Program-made: the position numbers and the translations under genes
Shown: positions 1-8,044 of the stretch, piece after piece
How positions within the stretch are numbered: the stretch's first letter is position 1
Layout: every line of letters starts with the position of its first letter
Source: an uncultured Plesiomonas sp.
GTDB taxonomy: Bacteria > Pseudomonadota > Gammaproteobacteria > Enterobacterales > CAMTGL01
NCBI GenBank assembly: GCA_947071955.1
Contig: CAMTGL010000010.1
Location: forward strand, 1 to 20,282
Direction: 5' to 3'
DNA: 20,282 nt
Notes under the pieces: model-generated
Told to the model about the DNA's origin: nothing
The model's database searches: none
The model's input: the letters and a program-made list of their open reading frames with translations, nothing else

Positions 1-5
1 TTTTG

Positions 6-34
6 ATAGTAGGCTAAGACGCGCATTGCTTAAA
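6..34 (-). promoter_or_regulatory. Possible ilvC promoter, reading out of the window
   Basis: On the minus strand TACTAT (6-11) could be a -10 box and TTTAAG (29-34) a poor -35 box, with a 17-bp spacer. In enteric bacteria ilvC is divergent from ilvY and needs IlvY for activation, and activator-dependent promoters often have a weak -35. The ilvC gene itself is not in the window, so this is inference from position and weak motifs. Confidence 0.3.
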
Positions 35-52
35 TTGATATATTAACAAGAC

Positions 53-90
53 CATATTGCAGGATATGAAACATGAACTGCACCGCAGTT
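53..90. promoter_or_regulatory. Candidate IlvY operator region (two inverted repeats)
   Basis: Two perfect inverted repeats lie side by side upstream of ilvY: CATAT-N6-ATATG (53-68) and AACTGC-ACC-GCAGTT (76-90). LysR-type regulators bind short interrupted dyads, usually in tandem, between the regulator gene and its divergent target. In E. coli IlvY binds tandem operators between ilvY and ilvC. Placement just upstream of the possible ilvC promoter fits that role. The match to known IlvY sites was not tested. Confidence 0.45.
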
Positions 91-127
91 TATCGGTATC
101 AGAAGGAAATCTGACCACGAGGCGCGC

Positions 128-1000
128 ATGGACTTACGCGATTTAAAGCTATTTTTACACCTTGCCAATAGCTGCCATTTTGGCCGCAGCGCACAGGCTT
201 GCCATATTAGCCCGTCGACCTTATCGCGCCAGATCCAGCGCTTAGAAGAGGAGCTCGGGCAACCGCTGTTTGTACGCGATAACCGTAGCGTAACGCTGAC
301 CGATGCGGGGCTAAAAATGCGCAGTTTTGCCGAGCAGACTCTGCAACAGTGGCAACAACTACACACCAGCGTCCACCCGCAGGCCGATGATCTGCTGGGT
401 GAGCTGCGGCTATTCTGCTCGGTGACTGCCGCATACAGCCACCTGCCGCAGATCCTCGACCGTTTTCGCGCCCGCTACCCGAAAGTAGACATTAAACTGA
501 CCACCGGTGATGCCGCCGATGCAATCAGCAAAGTTTTGGGAGATGAAGCTGATCTGGCCATTGCAGCACGCCCTGAGCCGCTACCAGCATCCGCCGCATT
601 CGCCTCTTTAGGGGAGATTGCACTGGCACTGATTATTCCGACTATTCCCTGTCGAGTGCGTGAGTTAGCTACTCAGACACAGCCTGAGTGGGCGCAGATC
701 CCGTTTATTCTGCCCGAACATGGGCCAGCTAGACGCCGAATTGAGCAGTGGTTGCGCGCCCAACAGATTACTCATCCGCATATTTATGCGACTGTATCGG
801 GGCACGAGGCGATTGTCTCAATGGTGGCGCTCGGTTGCGGTGTCGCAGCCATGCCAACGGTGGTAGTAGATAACAGCCCAGTGCGTGATCGGATAGAGCG
901 GCGAGAGATCAGTGGTTTTGCACCGCTTGATCTGGGGGTCTGCACCCAGAAAAAGCGGTTACATGAGCCGCTGATTGCCGCATTCTGGCAGATGCTATAA
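128..1000 (+). CDS. ilvY: HTH-type transcriptional regulator IlvY (LysR family)
   Basis: IlvY activates ilvC (acetohydroxyacid isomeroreductase) when its inducers acetolactate or acetohydroxybutyrate are present, and represses its own gene. The protein has 290 residues; E. coli IlvY has about 297. The N-terminal helix-turn-helix is nearly identical to enteric IlvY (MDLRDLKLFLHLA at 1-13, then SPSTLSRQIQRLEEELGQPL), followed by a LysR effector-binding domain from about residue 90. The ATG is preceded by GAGG (119-122). The gene converges on ilvA, as in E. coli, where ilvY lies between ilvA and a divergent ilvC. The name rests on both sequence and position. Confidence 0.95.
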   Translation: MDLRDLKLFLHLANSCHFGRSAQACHISPSTLSRQIQRLEEELGQPLFVRDNRSVTLTDAGLKMRSFAEQTLQQWQQLHTSVHPQADDLLGELRLFCSVTAAYSHLPQILDRFRARYPKVDIKLTTGDAADAISKVLGDEADLAIAARPEPLPASAAFASLGEIALALIIPTIPCRVRELATQTQPEWAQIPFILPEHGPARRRIEQWLRAQQITHPHIYATVSGHEAIVSMVALGCGVAAMPTVVVDNSPVRDRIERREISGFAPLDLGVCTQKKRLHEPLIAAFWQML

Positions 1001-1094
1001 TTGCAATAATGTGGGAAAACCCCACCAGAACCGCTGCAAAGTAAGCGGCTAAGGTTAACAAGCTGATGTTAGCGATTGATGTTAATCATTGATC

Positions 1095-2642
1095 TTAACG
1101 AGCCAGAAAATAACGGAATGCCGGATTATCCGTTTCATCATGCGCGACATAACCTAGCTCATTCAGATGCTGATCAAACGCGCTCTGATCGTCGGGTTGC
1201 AACTCAAACGCCGTCAGCACCCGACCATAATCGGCACCATGATTGCGGTAGTGAAACAGCGAGATATTCCAGCGCGTACCGAGCATCTGCAAAAACTTAA
1301 TCAGCGCCCCCGGACACTCGGGAAACTCCACACTGTACAACCGCTCGGTTAACGGTTGTGCCGGACGACCACCCACCATATAGCGTACGTGCAACTTAGC
1401 CACTTCATCATCAGAGAGGTCAACCGTATCATAGCCCCCCGCCCGCAGCTCTTGCACAATCTCTTCACGCTCGGCCAGACCTCGGGTCAACCGCACTCCG
1501 ACAAAAATCGCCGCCCGATCCGGATCAGCATAGCGGTAGTTAAATTCGGTCACTGAACGGCCGCCCAGCAGCTGACAGAACTGCAAAAAACTGCCTTTAC
1601 GCTCGGGAATAGTCACTGCCAACAGCGCTTCACGCTGTTCACCAAGCTCGCAACGCTCGGAGACATAGCGCAGGCCATGAAAGTTAAGATTTGCCCCTGA
1701 TAGCACATGCGCCAACCGCTCACCCTGTAACTGATGCTGCTGCGCATATTTTTTCAGCCCCGCCAGCGCCAGCGCGCCTGAGGGTTCTGCCACTGCCCGT
1801 ACATCCTCAAACAAATCTTTGACTGCCGCACAAATTGCATCGGTATCAACAGTAATCACATCATCTAAATATTGCTGACACAACCGGAAGGTTTCATCAC
1901 CTATGCGCTTGACGGCAACCCCGTCGGCAAACATGCCAACCCGCGCCAGATCAACGGGCTGGCCAGCCTGTAATGCGGCATGCAGGCAGGCGGAGTCTTC
2001 TGCCTCAACGCCAATGACTTTAATCTGCGGCATCAATTGCTTAATCAACACCGCCACGCCAGCGGCCAAACCGCCGCCACCAACCGGTACAAAAATCCGA
2101 TCAAGGTGGGCATCTTGCTGCAACAGCTCCAGTGCCAGTGTGCCTTGCCCAGCAATCACTGCGGGATGATCAAACGGCGGAATAAACGTCAGCCCCTGCT
2201 GTTCGGCCAGTTCAATGGCACGGGTTTTCGCCTCATCAAAGTTTGCGCCGTGCAGCAGTACTTCACCGCCAAACCCGCGCACGGCATCCACTTTAATCTC
2301 AGGGGTCGTACGCGGCATTACAATCAGAGATTTCACCCCCTGCTTGCTGGCCGATAGCGCCACTCCCTGCGCATGATTACCGGCAGAGGCGGCCACGACA
2401 CCGGCCGCTTTTTGTTCTGCACTTAACCCCGCAATCATTGCGTGAGCACCACGCAATTTAAAGCTGTGTACCGGCTGGCGATCTTCACGCTTTACCAGCA
2501 CAGTATTGCCAAGGCGGGCGGATAATTTGCTCATCGGCTGTAAGGGCGTAACCTGCGCCACTTCATAAACCGGTGCACGCAGCACGGCACGTAAATATTC
2601 AGCAGCACAGGGTTGCCCGCTAAGGGGCGCTGAGTCAGACAT
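1095..2642 (-). CDS. ilvA: Threonine deaminase, biosynthetic (IlvA)
   Basis: IlvA is the PLP enzyme that deaminates threonine to 2-oxobutanoate, the first committed step to isoleucine; in the family it is inhibited by isoleucine and stimulated by valine. The protein has 515 residues, against 514 in E. coli. The catalytic domain shows the PLP lysine K62 in HSFKLRGAHAM and the phosphate-binding loop VGGGGLAAG near residue 190. Two ACT-like regulatory repeats fill the part after about residue 330, which marks the biosynthetic rather than the short catabolic form. The start codon shares one base with the ilvD stop (TGATG), so the two are translationally coupled. It is the last gene of the operon. 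The gap to ilvY (1001-1094) holds only a weak hairpin (1031-1048) without a T tract. Confidence 0.97.
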   Translation of the reverse strand: MSDSAPLSGQPCAAEYLRAVLRAPVYEVAQVTPLQPMSKLSARLGNTVLVKREDRQPVHSFKLRGAHAMIAGLSAEQKAAGVVAASAGNHAQGVALSASKQGVKSLIVMPRTTPEIKVDAVRGFGGEVLLHGANFDEAKTRAIELAEQQGLTFIPPFDHPAVIAGQGTLALELLQQDAHLDRIFVPVGGGGLAAGVAVLIKQLMPQIKVIGVEAEDSACLHAALQAGQPVDLARVGMFADGVAVKRIGDETFRLCQQYLDDVITVDTDAICAAVKDLFEDVRAVAEPSGALALAGLKKYAQQHQLQGERLAHVLSGANLNFHGLRYVSERCELGEQREALLAVTIPERKGSFLQFCQLLGGRSVTEFNYRYADPDRAAIFVGVRLTRGLAEREEIVQELRAGGYDTVDLSDDEVAKLHVRYMVGGRPAQPLTERLYSVEFPECPGALIKFLQMLGTRWNISLFHYRNHGADYGRVLTAFELQPDDQSAFDQHLNELGYVAHDETDNPAFRYFLAR

Positions 2643-4498
2643 CAGAACATATCCTCAAGTTTGCTGCGATCACGCACCGCTCCACGATCAGCACTGGTAG
2701 CAAGGCTGGCATAGGCACGCAGCGCCATTGAAACAGGGCGCTGGCGATCAAGCGGCTTCCAAGCCTGCGCACCCCGCGCCTGCATTGCACTGCGGCGTGC
2801 ATTCAGTTCGGTCTCACTGACCTCTAGCACCATACTGCGCTGTGGAATATTAATGGCAATCAGATCGCCCTCTTCCACCAGTGCAATCGTGCCGCCACTA
2901 GCCGCTTCCGGTGAAACATGGCCGATCGACAGGCCCGATGTGCCGCCCGAAAAACGGCCGTCCGTAATCAGGGCGCAGGCTTTTCCCAGCCCCATTGATT
3001 TTAAATAGGTGGTGGGATAGAGCATCTCTTGCATGCCCGGCCCGCCTTTTGGACCTTCATAGCGGATCACCACCACATCACCAGCTTGTACCGCGCCGCC
3101 CAAAATCGCCTCTACTGCACTGTCTTGGCTCTCAAAAACACGCGCCGGACCACGGAACAGCAGGTTATCGGCATCCACGCCGGCGGTTTTCACGATGCTG
3201 CCGTTTTCTGCCAGATTGCCCGACAACACCGCCAAGCCGCCATCTTGACTATAAGCATGCGCAATAGCACGGATACAGCCATGTTCACGGTCTTGATCGA
3301 GCAGTGGCCAGCGGCACTCTTGCGAGAAGGCGTGAGTGGTGCGAATACCGGCAGGGCCAGCACGGTAGCGGGTATGCACGGCCTGATCGTCAGTCTGCAT
3401 AATGTCGTACTGTGCCAGTGTTTCGGTTAGATTTAGCCCAAGCACATTACAGACATCGCGGTTAAGCAGTTCGGCACGGTCAAGCTCACCTAAAATGCCA
3501 TGCACGCCACCCGCACGGTGCACATCTTCCATGTGGTATTTCTGGCTGCTCGGCGCAACTTTGCACAGATGCGGAACATGGCGCGACAAACGGTCAATAT
3601 CGGCCATCGTAAAATCGATTTCTGCTTCCTGCGCAGCAGCCAGCAGGTGCAAGACGGTATTGGTTGAGCCACCCATGGCGATATCAAGCACCATGGCATT
3701 TTCAAAGGCGGCTTTGCTGGCGATATTGCGCGGCAACGCGCTGAGATCATCTTGTTCATAGTAGCGTTTGGTCAACGCGACTATGCGCCGTCCGGCTTCC
3801 AAAAATAGCTGTTTACGATCAAGATGGGTCGCCAACAGTGAACCATTCCCCGGCAAACTCAGCCCTAGCGCTTCGGTCAGGCAGTTCATTGAGTTGGCGG
3901 TAAACATGCCTGAGCACGAGCCGCAAGTCGGGCAGGCGGAACGCTCAACTTGCAGACTTTGCTCGTCAGACACTTTGGGATCAGCGCCCTGAATCATGGC
4001 ATCGACCAGATCAAGTTTGATGATCTGATCCGAGAGCTTGGTTTTTCCCGCTTCCATCGGCCCGCCGGAGACAAAAATCACCGGAATATTCAGCCGCAAT
4101 GCAGCCATCAGCATGCCGGGCGTGATCTTATCGCAGTTCGAGATGCAGACCATTGCATCGGCACAATGCGCGTTAACCATGTACTCGACCGAGTCGGCAA
4201 TCAGCTCGCGTGAGGGCAGTGAATACAGCATACCGCCGTGCCCCATGGCAATACCGTCATCTACGGCAATGGTGTTGAACTCTTTTGCCACACCACCGGC
4301 CGCTTCAATTTCAGTGGCCACCAGTGCGCCCATATCACGCAAATGGACATGGCCGGGTACAAACTGGGTAAACGAGTTCACAACGGCAATAATCGGCTTA
4401 CCAAAATCACTCTCTTGCATCCCTGTTGCCCGCCATAAGGCGCGGGCTCCGGCCATATTACGCCCGTGCGTGGTGGTTGCTGAACGGTACTTTGCCAT
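2642..4498 (-). CDS. ilvD: Dihydroxy-acid dehydratase (IlvD)
   Basis: IlvD is the iron-sulfur enzyme that dehydrates 2,3-dihydroxy-isovalerate and 2,3-dihydroxy-3-methylvalerate to the 2-keto acids in valine and isoleucine synthesis. From the ATG at 4498 it has 618 residues, against 616 in E. coli. Cluster and metal ligands are visible in CISNCDKITPG (C122, K124) and ACPTCGSCSGMF (C195). The C-terminal half holds GRFSGGTSGLSIGHVSPEA. The frame is open for 20 more codons upstream, but the chosen ATG starts MAKYRSATTTHGRN, which aligns with the family N-terminus and has AGGG/GAG upstream. It lies 78 nt after ilvE and overlaps the ilvA start by one base. Confidence 0.97.
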   Translation of the reverse strand: MAKYRSATTTHGRNMAGARALWRATGMQESDFGKPIIAVVNSFTQFVPGHVHLRDMGALVATEIEAAGGVAKEFNTIAVDDGIAMGHGGMLYSLPSRELIADSVEYMVNAHCADAMVCISNCDKITPGMLMAALRLNIPVIFVSGGPMEAGKTKLSDQIIKLDLVDAMIQGADPKVSDEQSLQVERSACPTCGSCSGMFTANSMNCLTEALGLSLPGNGSLLATHLDRKQLFLEAGRRIVALTKRYYEQDDLSALPRNIASKAAFENAMVLDIAMGGSTNTVLHLLAAAQEAEIDFTMADIDRLSRHVPHLCKVAPSSQKYHMEDVHRAGGVHGILGELDRAELLNRDVCNVLGLNLTETLAQYDIMQTDDQAVHTRYRAGPAGIRTTHAFSQECRWPLLDQDREHGCIRAIAHAYSQDGGLAVLSGNLAENGSIVKTAGVDADNLLFRGPARVFESQDSAVEAILGGAVQAGDVVVIRYEGPKGGPGMQEMLYPTTYLKSMGLGKACALITDGRFSGGTSGLSIGHVSPEAASGGTIALVEEGDLIAINIPQRSMVLEVSETELNARRSAMQARGAQAWKPLDRQRPVSMALRAYASLATSADRGAVRDRSKLEDMF

Positions 4499-4565
4499 GA
4501 CTCTCATCCCTGTGTTCAAAATAGTGTGGATAGCTGTTGCTGTTACCGTGAGCGGCACGGTGCGA

Positions 4566-4586
4566 TAACGCCTAATTTAGGCGTTA
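4566..4586 (-). repeat. Perfect 21-bp palindrome around the ilvE stop codon
   Basis: Two perfect 10-bp arms (4566-4575 TAACGCCTAA and 4577-4586 TTAGGCGTTA) flank one central base. The ilvE stop TAA (4579-4577) lies at the apex. In the mRNA this would fold into a hairpin just where ribosomes leave ilvE. No T tract follows, so it is not a standard terminator. It may affect mRNA stability or polarity into ilvD. Confidence 0.7.
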
Positions 4587-5503
4587 ACCGGATCTAACCA
4601 GCCCCATTTGTCTTGTGTTTCACCGTTAAACAGGCCAAAAAATGCCTGCTGTACCCGCTCAGTAATCGGGCCTCGGCAACCTGCACCAATTTCAATGCCA
4701 TCAATGCTGCGTACTGGAGTGATCTCGGCTGCTGTACCGGTCATAAAGACTTCATCAGCTAGATACAGCGCTTCACGAGCCAGCACCTCTTCGCGCACCT
4801 CATACCCGAGATCTTTGGCCAGTGTACTGACGGCATCACGGGTGATCCCCGGCAGTGAGGCGCAGGTTGATGGCGGTGTAAAGATCACGCCATTTTTAAT
4901 CACAAACAGGTTTTCACCCGCCCCTTCCGAGACATAGCCACGCACATCCAGCGCGATACCCTCGGCATAACCGTGGCGACGCGCTTCACTGCCCACCAGC
5001 AGAGAGGAGAGATAGTTCCCTCCGGCTTTTGCCGCCGTCGGAATGGTGTTTGGCGCAACACGATTCCACGAAGAGACCATTGCATCCACCCCGTTTTTCA
5101 GGGCTTCTTCCCCCAAATATGCGCCCCACGGAAACGCAGCGATGATCAAATCACACTGATAACCCGGAGGTGGATTCACACCTAAGCCCACATCACCAAT
5201 AAATGCCAGTGGGCGAATATACGCACTGGTCAGTTTGTTCACCCGCAGAGTTTCACGGCAAGCTTCCATTAACCCCTCTAATGAATAGGGGATCGGGAAG
5301 CGGTAAATTTTGGCTGAGTCTAGCAGGCGCTGCATATGCTCGCGGTGGCGGAAAACCACCGGACCACGCGGGGTGTCATAGCAACGAATGCCCTCAAAAA
5401 CCGATGTGCCATAGTGCAGTGCATGCGACATTACGTGTACTTTTGCCTCTGCCCATGCGGTCATTTCGCCGTTAAACCAGATAAAATCAGCTTTCTTTGT
5501 CAT
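4577..5503 (-). CDS. ilvE: Branched-chain amino acid aminotransferase (IlvE)
   Basis: IlvE is a PLP fold-type IV aminotransferase that makes valine, leucine and isoleucine from their 2-keto acids with glutamate as donor. It has 308 residues, against 309 in E. coli. Visible motifs are MSHALHYGTSVFEGIRCY near 25-42, the PLP lysine K159 in PTAAKAGGNYLSSLL, and SGTAAEITP-type MTGTAAEITPVRSIDG near the C-terminus. An ATG at 5512 is also in frame, but its AAGG touches the start codon. The ATG at 5503 has AAGGA eight bases upstream and gives MTKKADFIWFNG, matching the family N-terminus. The gene follows ilvM after 21 nt. Confidence 0.97.
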   Translation of the reverse strand: MTKKADFIWFNGEMTAWAEAKVHVMSHALHYGTSVFEGIRCYDTPRGPVVFRHREHMQRLLDSAKIYRFPIPYSLEGLMEACRETLRVNKLTSAYIRPLAFIGDVGLGVNPPPGYQCDLIIAAFPWGAYLGEEALKNGVDAMVSSWNRVAPNTIPTAAKAGGNYLSSLLVGSEARRHGYAEGIALDVRGYVSEGAGENLFVIKNGVIFTPPSTCASLPGITRDAVSTLAKDLGYEVREEVLAREALYLADEVFMTGTAAEITPVRSIDGIEIGAGCRGPITERVQQAFFGLFNGETQDKWGWLDPVNA

Positions 5504-5524
5504 TCTCGTCATCCTTGTCGCGCA

Positions 5525-5854
5525 CTATGCACGGATTAGCGGTTGGGTGAAGGTGCAGGCTTGCGCCAACGGCGACACTGCGGCCGGTTGATACACACTC
5601 ACCACATCAATTAATTTAGTCAGTTGCGAAAACAGCTGCTGCACTGGGCGCAGGCTCGATACGGTTAGCTCAATATTGACACGATCTGTAGCATCTGCCA
5701 GCACCATATTCATGGCACAGACCTGAAAACCGCGATGCCGCGTTACACGCAGTACACGTTCAAGCACTTCAGGGCGAAAACGTGCCTCAATGGTCAGGTG
5801 GTAACAGGGAGAGTGAGATTCACTGTCATGGGGCATTGTCATGGATACTGTCAT
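5525..5854 (-). CDS. ilvM: Acetolactate synthase II regulatory subunit (IlvM)
   Basis: IlvM is the small ACT-domain subunit needed for activity and stability of the acetohydroxyacid synthase II complex with IlvG. It has 109 residues, longer than the 87 of E. coli, with about 14 extra residues at the N-terminus and a longer tail. The core ARFRPEVLERVLRVTRHRGF at about 24-43 and VNIELTVSS match IlvM closely. The ATG overlaps the ilvG stop (ATGA at 5851-5854), and AGGAGG stands seven bases upstream. This strong signal supports the first ATG although it gives a longer N-terminus. The overlap implies coupled, near-equal synthesis of the two subunits. Confidence 0.93.
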   Translation of the reverse strand: MTVSMTMPHDSESHSPCYHLTIEARFRPEVLERVLRVTRHRGFQVCAMNMVLADATDRVNIELTVSSLRPVQQLFSQLTKLIDVVSVYQPAAVSPLAQACTFTQPLIRA

Positions 5855-7749
5855 TGTGCGGCCTCCTGCCGTTTACCGGCCATACCGGTGCTGTTTTCCT
5901 GTGCGGCATCTGCCGTGTGGTTCGATAACAATGTCGGCAGCGCCTCAATCATGGCGGCATTACTGGCTCCTGGCGGCACCAATGGCCAGACATTTTCTGC
6001 CTCATCAATGCGCACATGCAGCAGATACGGGCCTTCACTGGCAAGCAAGGCTTCAATCGCCGGAATAACTTGTGCTTTTGTCTCAATACGCTGGCCGGGG
6101 ATCATAAATGCTGCCGCCAGTGCCAGAAAATCAGGGTTATCTGACAGATCGGTTTCGCTATAACGGCCATCAAAAAACAGGGTTTGCCACTGCCGTACCA
6201 TACCAAGACGCTGATTATCGATCAGCACAATTTTTACCGGCAGCCGCTTGCGTTTTATCGTACCCAACTCTTGAATATTCATCATAAAAGAGCCATCACC
6301 CGAGATACAGATCACCGTATCTTGCGGTCGTGCTATCTGAGCGCCGACGGCTGCAGGCAGGCCAAAACCCATTGTGCCAAGACCTGCCGATGTCAGCAGA
6401 TCGTCAGGCTGCTCAAATTGCATATGTTGCGCGACCCACATCTGATGCTGACCGACATCGGTTGTCACCACCGTGTTGGCCGGTTTACGGGCCGACAATT
6501 GTTGCAGCAGCAACGGGGCATAAATCGGCTCACCGGGATGATCATAACGCCAGCCGTGCTCAGCTTTCAGCGCAGCAATCTGTGCGCGCCATGCTGAAGT
6601 ATCGGGTAATACTGGCAGTCCGGCCGTTAACGCGGGCAGCAGTTGTGTCAGATGACCGCACAGCGCCACATCTGGAGTGCGCAGTTTACCCAGTTCAGCC
6701 GCATCAATATCCAGATGGATCACCCGCGCATCGGCAGCAAAAGTATCAAGCTTACCCGTGACCCGATCATCAAAGCGCGCACCGACAACCACCAGTAAAT
6801 CGCACTGCTGTACCGCCAGATTCGCCGCTTTTGTGCCGTGCATCCCCAACATACCCAGATAGCCAGCATCATCCGGTGCGGGCGCACCCAGCCCTTTTAG
6901 CGTCGCCACACTCGGCATACCAGTACGGCGGCTAAATGCCCGTAAAGGTTCAGTGGCTTTTGCCAGCGCCACCCCACCACCGATATACAGCATCGGCCGC
7001 TGCGCCTGTTGCAGCAGATGTTGGGCTTTACGCAACTGGATCAACGTCTCTGTCGACAGCCATTGCTGCTCATCGTCTGACAAATCGCTCGGCAGCCGTG
7101 TTGCAGGGAACACTGTGTGGTCAGGCTCTCTGGTATTCGTACGGGTGATATAATCTGCACTCACCGCGCTGATCGCCATCATCTGAATATCTTTGGGGAT
7201 ATCCACTAACACAGGCCCCGGTCGGCCCTCTTTGGCCAACGCAAATGCCTCGGCCAATACCGTCAGCAACTCTGCAGGCTCACGCACCAAAAAGCTGTGC
7301 TTGGTACAGGATAAAGACATACCCAGCACATCAATTTCTTGAAACGCATCCGTACCGATTAACGGGCGGGCAACTTGTCCAGTAATCGCCACTATCGGAA
7401 CTGAATCGAGTAGCGCATCGGCCAGCCCCGTGATGAGGTTCGTCGCCCCCGGCCCTGAGGTTGCCAGACACACACCTACTCCACCGCTGGCACGGGCATA
7501 ACCTATCGCGGCCATCGCCGCACCCTGCTCATGGCGGCACAGCAGATGTTCAACACCGCCGTCGTACAGGGCATCGTACACCGGCATAATCGCGCCACCC
7601 GGATAACCAAATACCGTGGTTACCGCATACTGACGCAGCATCTCAACAACCCATTGTGCGCCGGTTTTACTCTCACTAACCGGCACATCGGTGCCTAAAT
7701 GCATGAACTCCTGTTGCGGCATGTCTGCATGCGAGTGTGTGTCTGTCAT
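5851..7749 (-). CDS. ilvG: Acetolactate synthase II catalytic subunit (IlvG), extended form
   Basis: IlvG is the large, thiamine-diphosphate-dependent subunit of acetohydroxyacid synthase II. It condenses pyruvate with pyruvate or 2-oxobutanoate in the common valine/isoleucine pathway; in E. coli isozyme II is valine-resistant. The frame is intact, unlike E. coli K-12. Visible are the catalytic Glu E74 in LLCRHEQGAAMAAIGYAR and the ThDP/Mg motif GDGS (484-487) ending at N512. Length is 632 residues against 548 in E. coli. Compared with my memory of that protein there are about 27 extra residues at the N-terminus, about 26 between the PYR and middle domains (around 190-250) and about 28 at the C-terminus. 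A G-rich stretch (GGCGGGG) precedes the ATG. Confidence 0.95.
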   Translation of the reverse strand: MTDTHSHADMPQQEFMHLGTDVPVSESKTGAQWVVEMLRQYAVTTVFGYPGGAIMPVYDALYDGGVEHLLCRHEQGAAMAAIGYARASGGVGVCLATSGPGATNLITGLADALLDSVPIVAITGQVARPLIGTDAFQEIDVLGMSLSCTKHSFLVREPAELLTVLAEAFALAKEGRPGPVLVDIPKDIQMMAISAVSADYITRTNTREPDHTVFPATRLPSDLSDDEQQWLSTETLIQLRKAQHLLQQAQRPMLYIGGGVALAKATEPLRAFSRRTGMPSVATLKGLGAPAPDDAGYLGMLGMHGTKAANLAVQQCDLLVVVGARFDDRVTGKLDTFAADARVIHLDIDAAELGKLRTPDVALCGHLTQLLPALTAGLPVLPDTSAWRAQIAALKAEHGWRYDHPGEPIYAPLLLQQLSARKPANTVVTTDVGQHQMWVAQHMQFEQPDDLLTSAGLGTMGFGLPAAVGAQIARPQDTVICISGDGSFMMNIQELGTIKRKRLPVKIVLIDNQRLGMVRQWQTLFFDGRYSETDLSDNPDFLALAAAFMIPGQRIETKAQVIPAIEALLASEGPYLLHVRIDEAENVWPLVPPGASNAAMIEALPTLLSNHTADAAQENSTGMAGKRQEAAQ

Positions 7750-7753
7750 ACCG

Positions 7754-7846
7754 TTACCCCGCCTGTCTGCAAAAAGCCCGAAATGAACTGGGCGGATAAC
7801 GATCTGATCGGGCGGTTGCCATCCGATCGTGTTGTGGTTGATTCAT
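7754..7846 (-). CDS. Small open frame directly before ilvG (ilvX-like position), 30 aa
   Basis: This 30-codon frame starts MNQPQHDRMA and ends SSFRAFCRQAG. Its ATG has AGGAG eight bases upstream, one of the better ribosome-binding sites in the operon. It stops four bases before the ilvG ATG. E. coli has a 16-residue peptide, IlvX, at the same place; both start MN and have an S-F-R-rich end, but the similarity is too short to prove homology. It may be a real micropeptide or a translated leader that couples ribosomes into ilvG. Confidence 0.5.
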   Translation of the reverse strand: MNQPQHDRMATARSDRYPPSSFRAFCRQAG

Positions 7847-7863
7847 TTGCTGCACTCCTGTTG

Positions 7864-7947
7864 CTACACCGGTGATACCGTAGGGGCTATCGTTGTTCCC
7901 GCGATGGTTGATCCTGCGATTTCAGCGAAAAGCCTGCACCACAACAT
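7864..7947 (-). CDS. Possible small open frame between attenuator and ilvX-like frame, 27 aa
   Basis: A 27-codon frame starts MLWCRLFAE and continues with IAGSTIAGTTIAPTV. Three 15-nt units (7920-7876) repeat imperfectly in frame, each beginning with an isoleucine codon; the first two match at 12 of 15 bases. AAAGGA lies ten bases before the ATG, which is slightly far. The stop is 17 nt before the next small frame. It may be chance, since no homolog is known to me. Confidence 0.25.
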   Translation of the reverse strand: MLWCRLFAEIAGSTIAGTTIAPTVSPV

Positions 7948-7993
7948 CCGGCTTACATCCTTTGATAAGGTTACTTTTTGTGTGAGTGCCGAT

Positions 7994-8030
7994 AAAAAAG
8001 CCCCCGAACCTTTCGGTGCGGGGGCTTTTT
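7994..8030 (-). terminator. Attenuator terminator of the ilvLGMEDA operon
   Basis: On the minus strand GCCCCCG (8025-8019) pairs with CGGGGGC (8006-8000), an inner CCG/TGG-type helix continues the stem, and TTTTTT follows. This matches the well-known ilvG leader terminator of E. coli. The 5' arm contains CCCCGCA (8023-8017), which is complementary to TGCGGGG inside the ilvL coding region (8083-8077). The two pairings exclude each other, giving the terminator/antiterminator choice. Stalling of the leader ribosome at Ile, Val or Leu codons would favour the antiterminator. Confidence 0.92.
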
Positions 8031-8044
8031 CGTTTCCGGCTTCT

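Noticed and set aside
1029..1056. Terminator between the convergent ilvY and ilvA
   Set aside because: Only a 5-bp stem (1031-1035 with 1044-1048) and no T tract on either strand.
1980..2357. Rightward open frames of 60-176 codons inside ilvA, ilvD, ilvE and ilvG
   Set aside because: They lie antisense to strongly conserved enzymes and show no domain; they are expected by-products of codon use in the real genes.
4499..4558. 20-codon upstream extension of ilvD
   Set aside because: The conserved N-terminus begins at 4498 with a ribosome site; the extra codons match nothing known.
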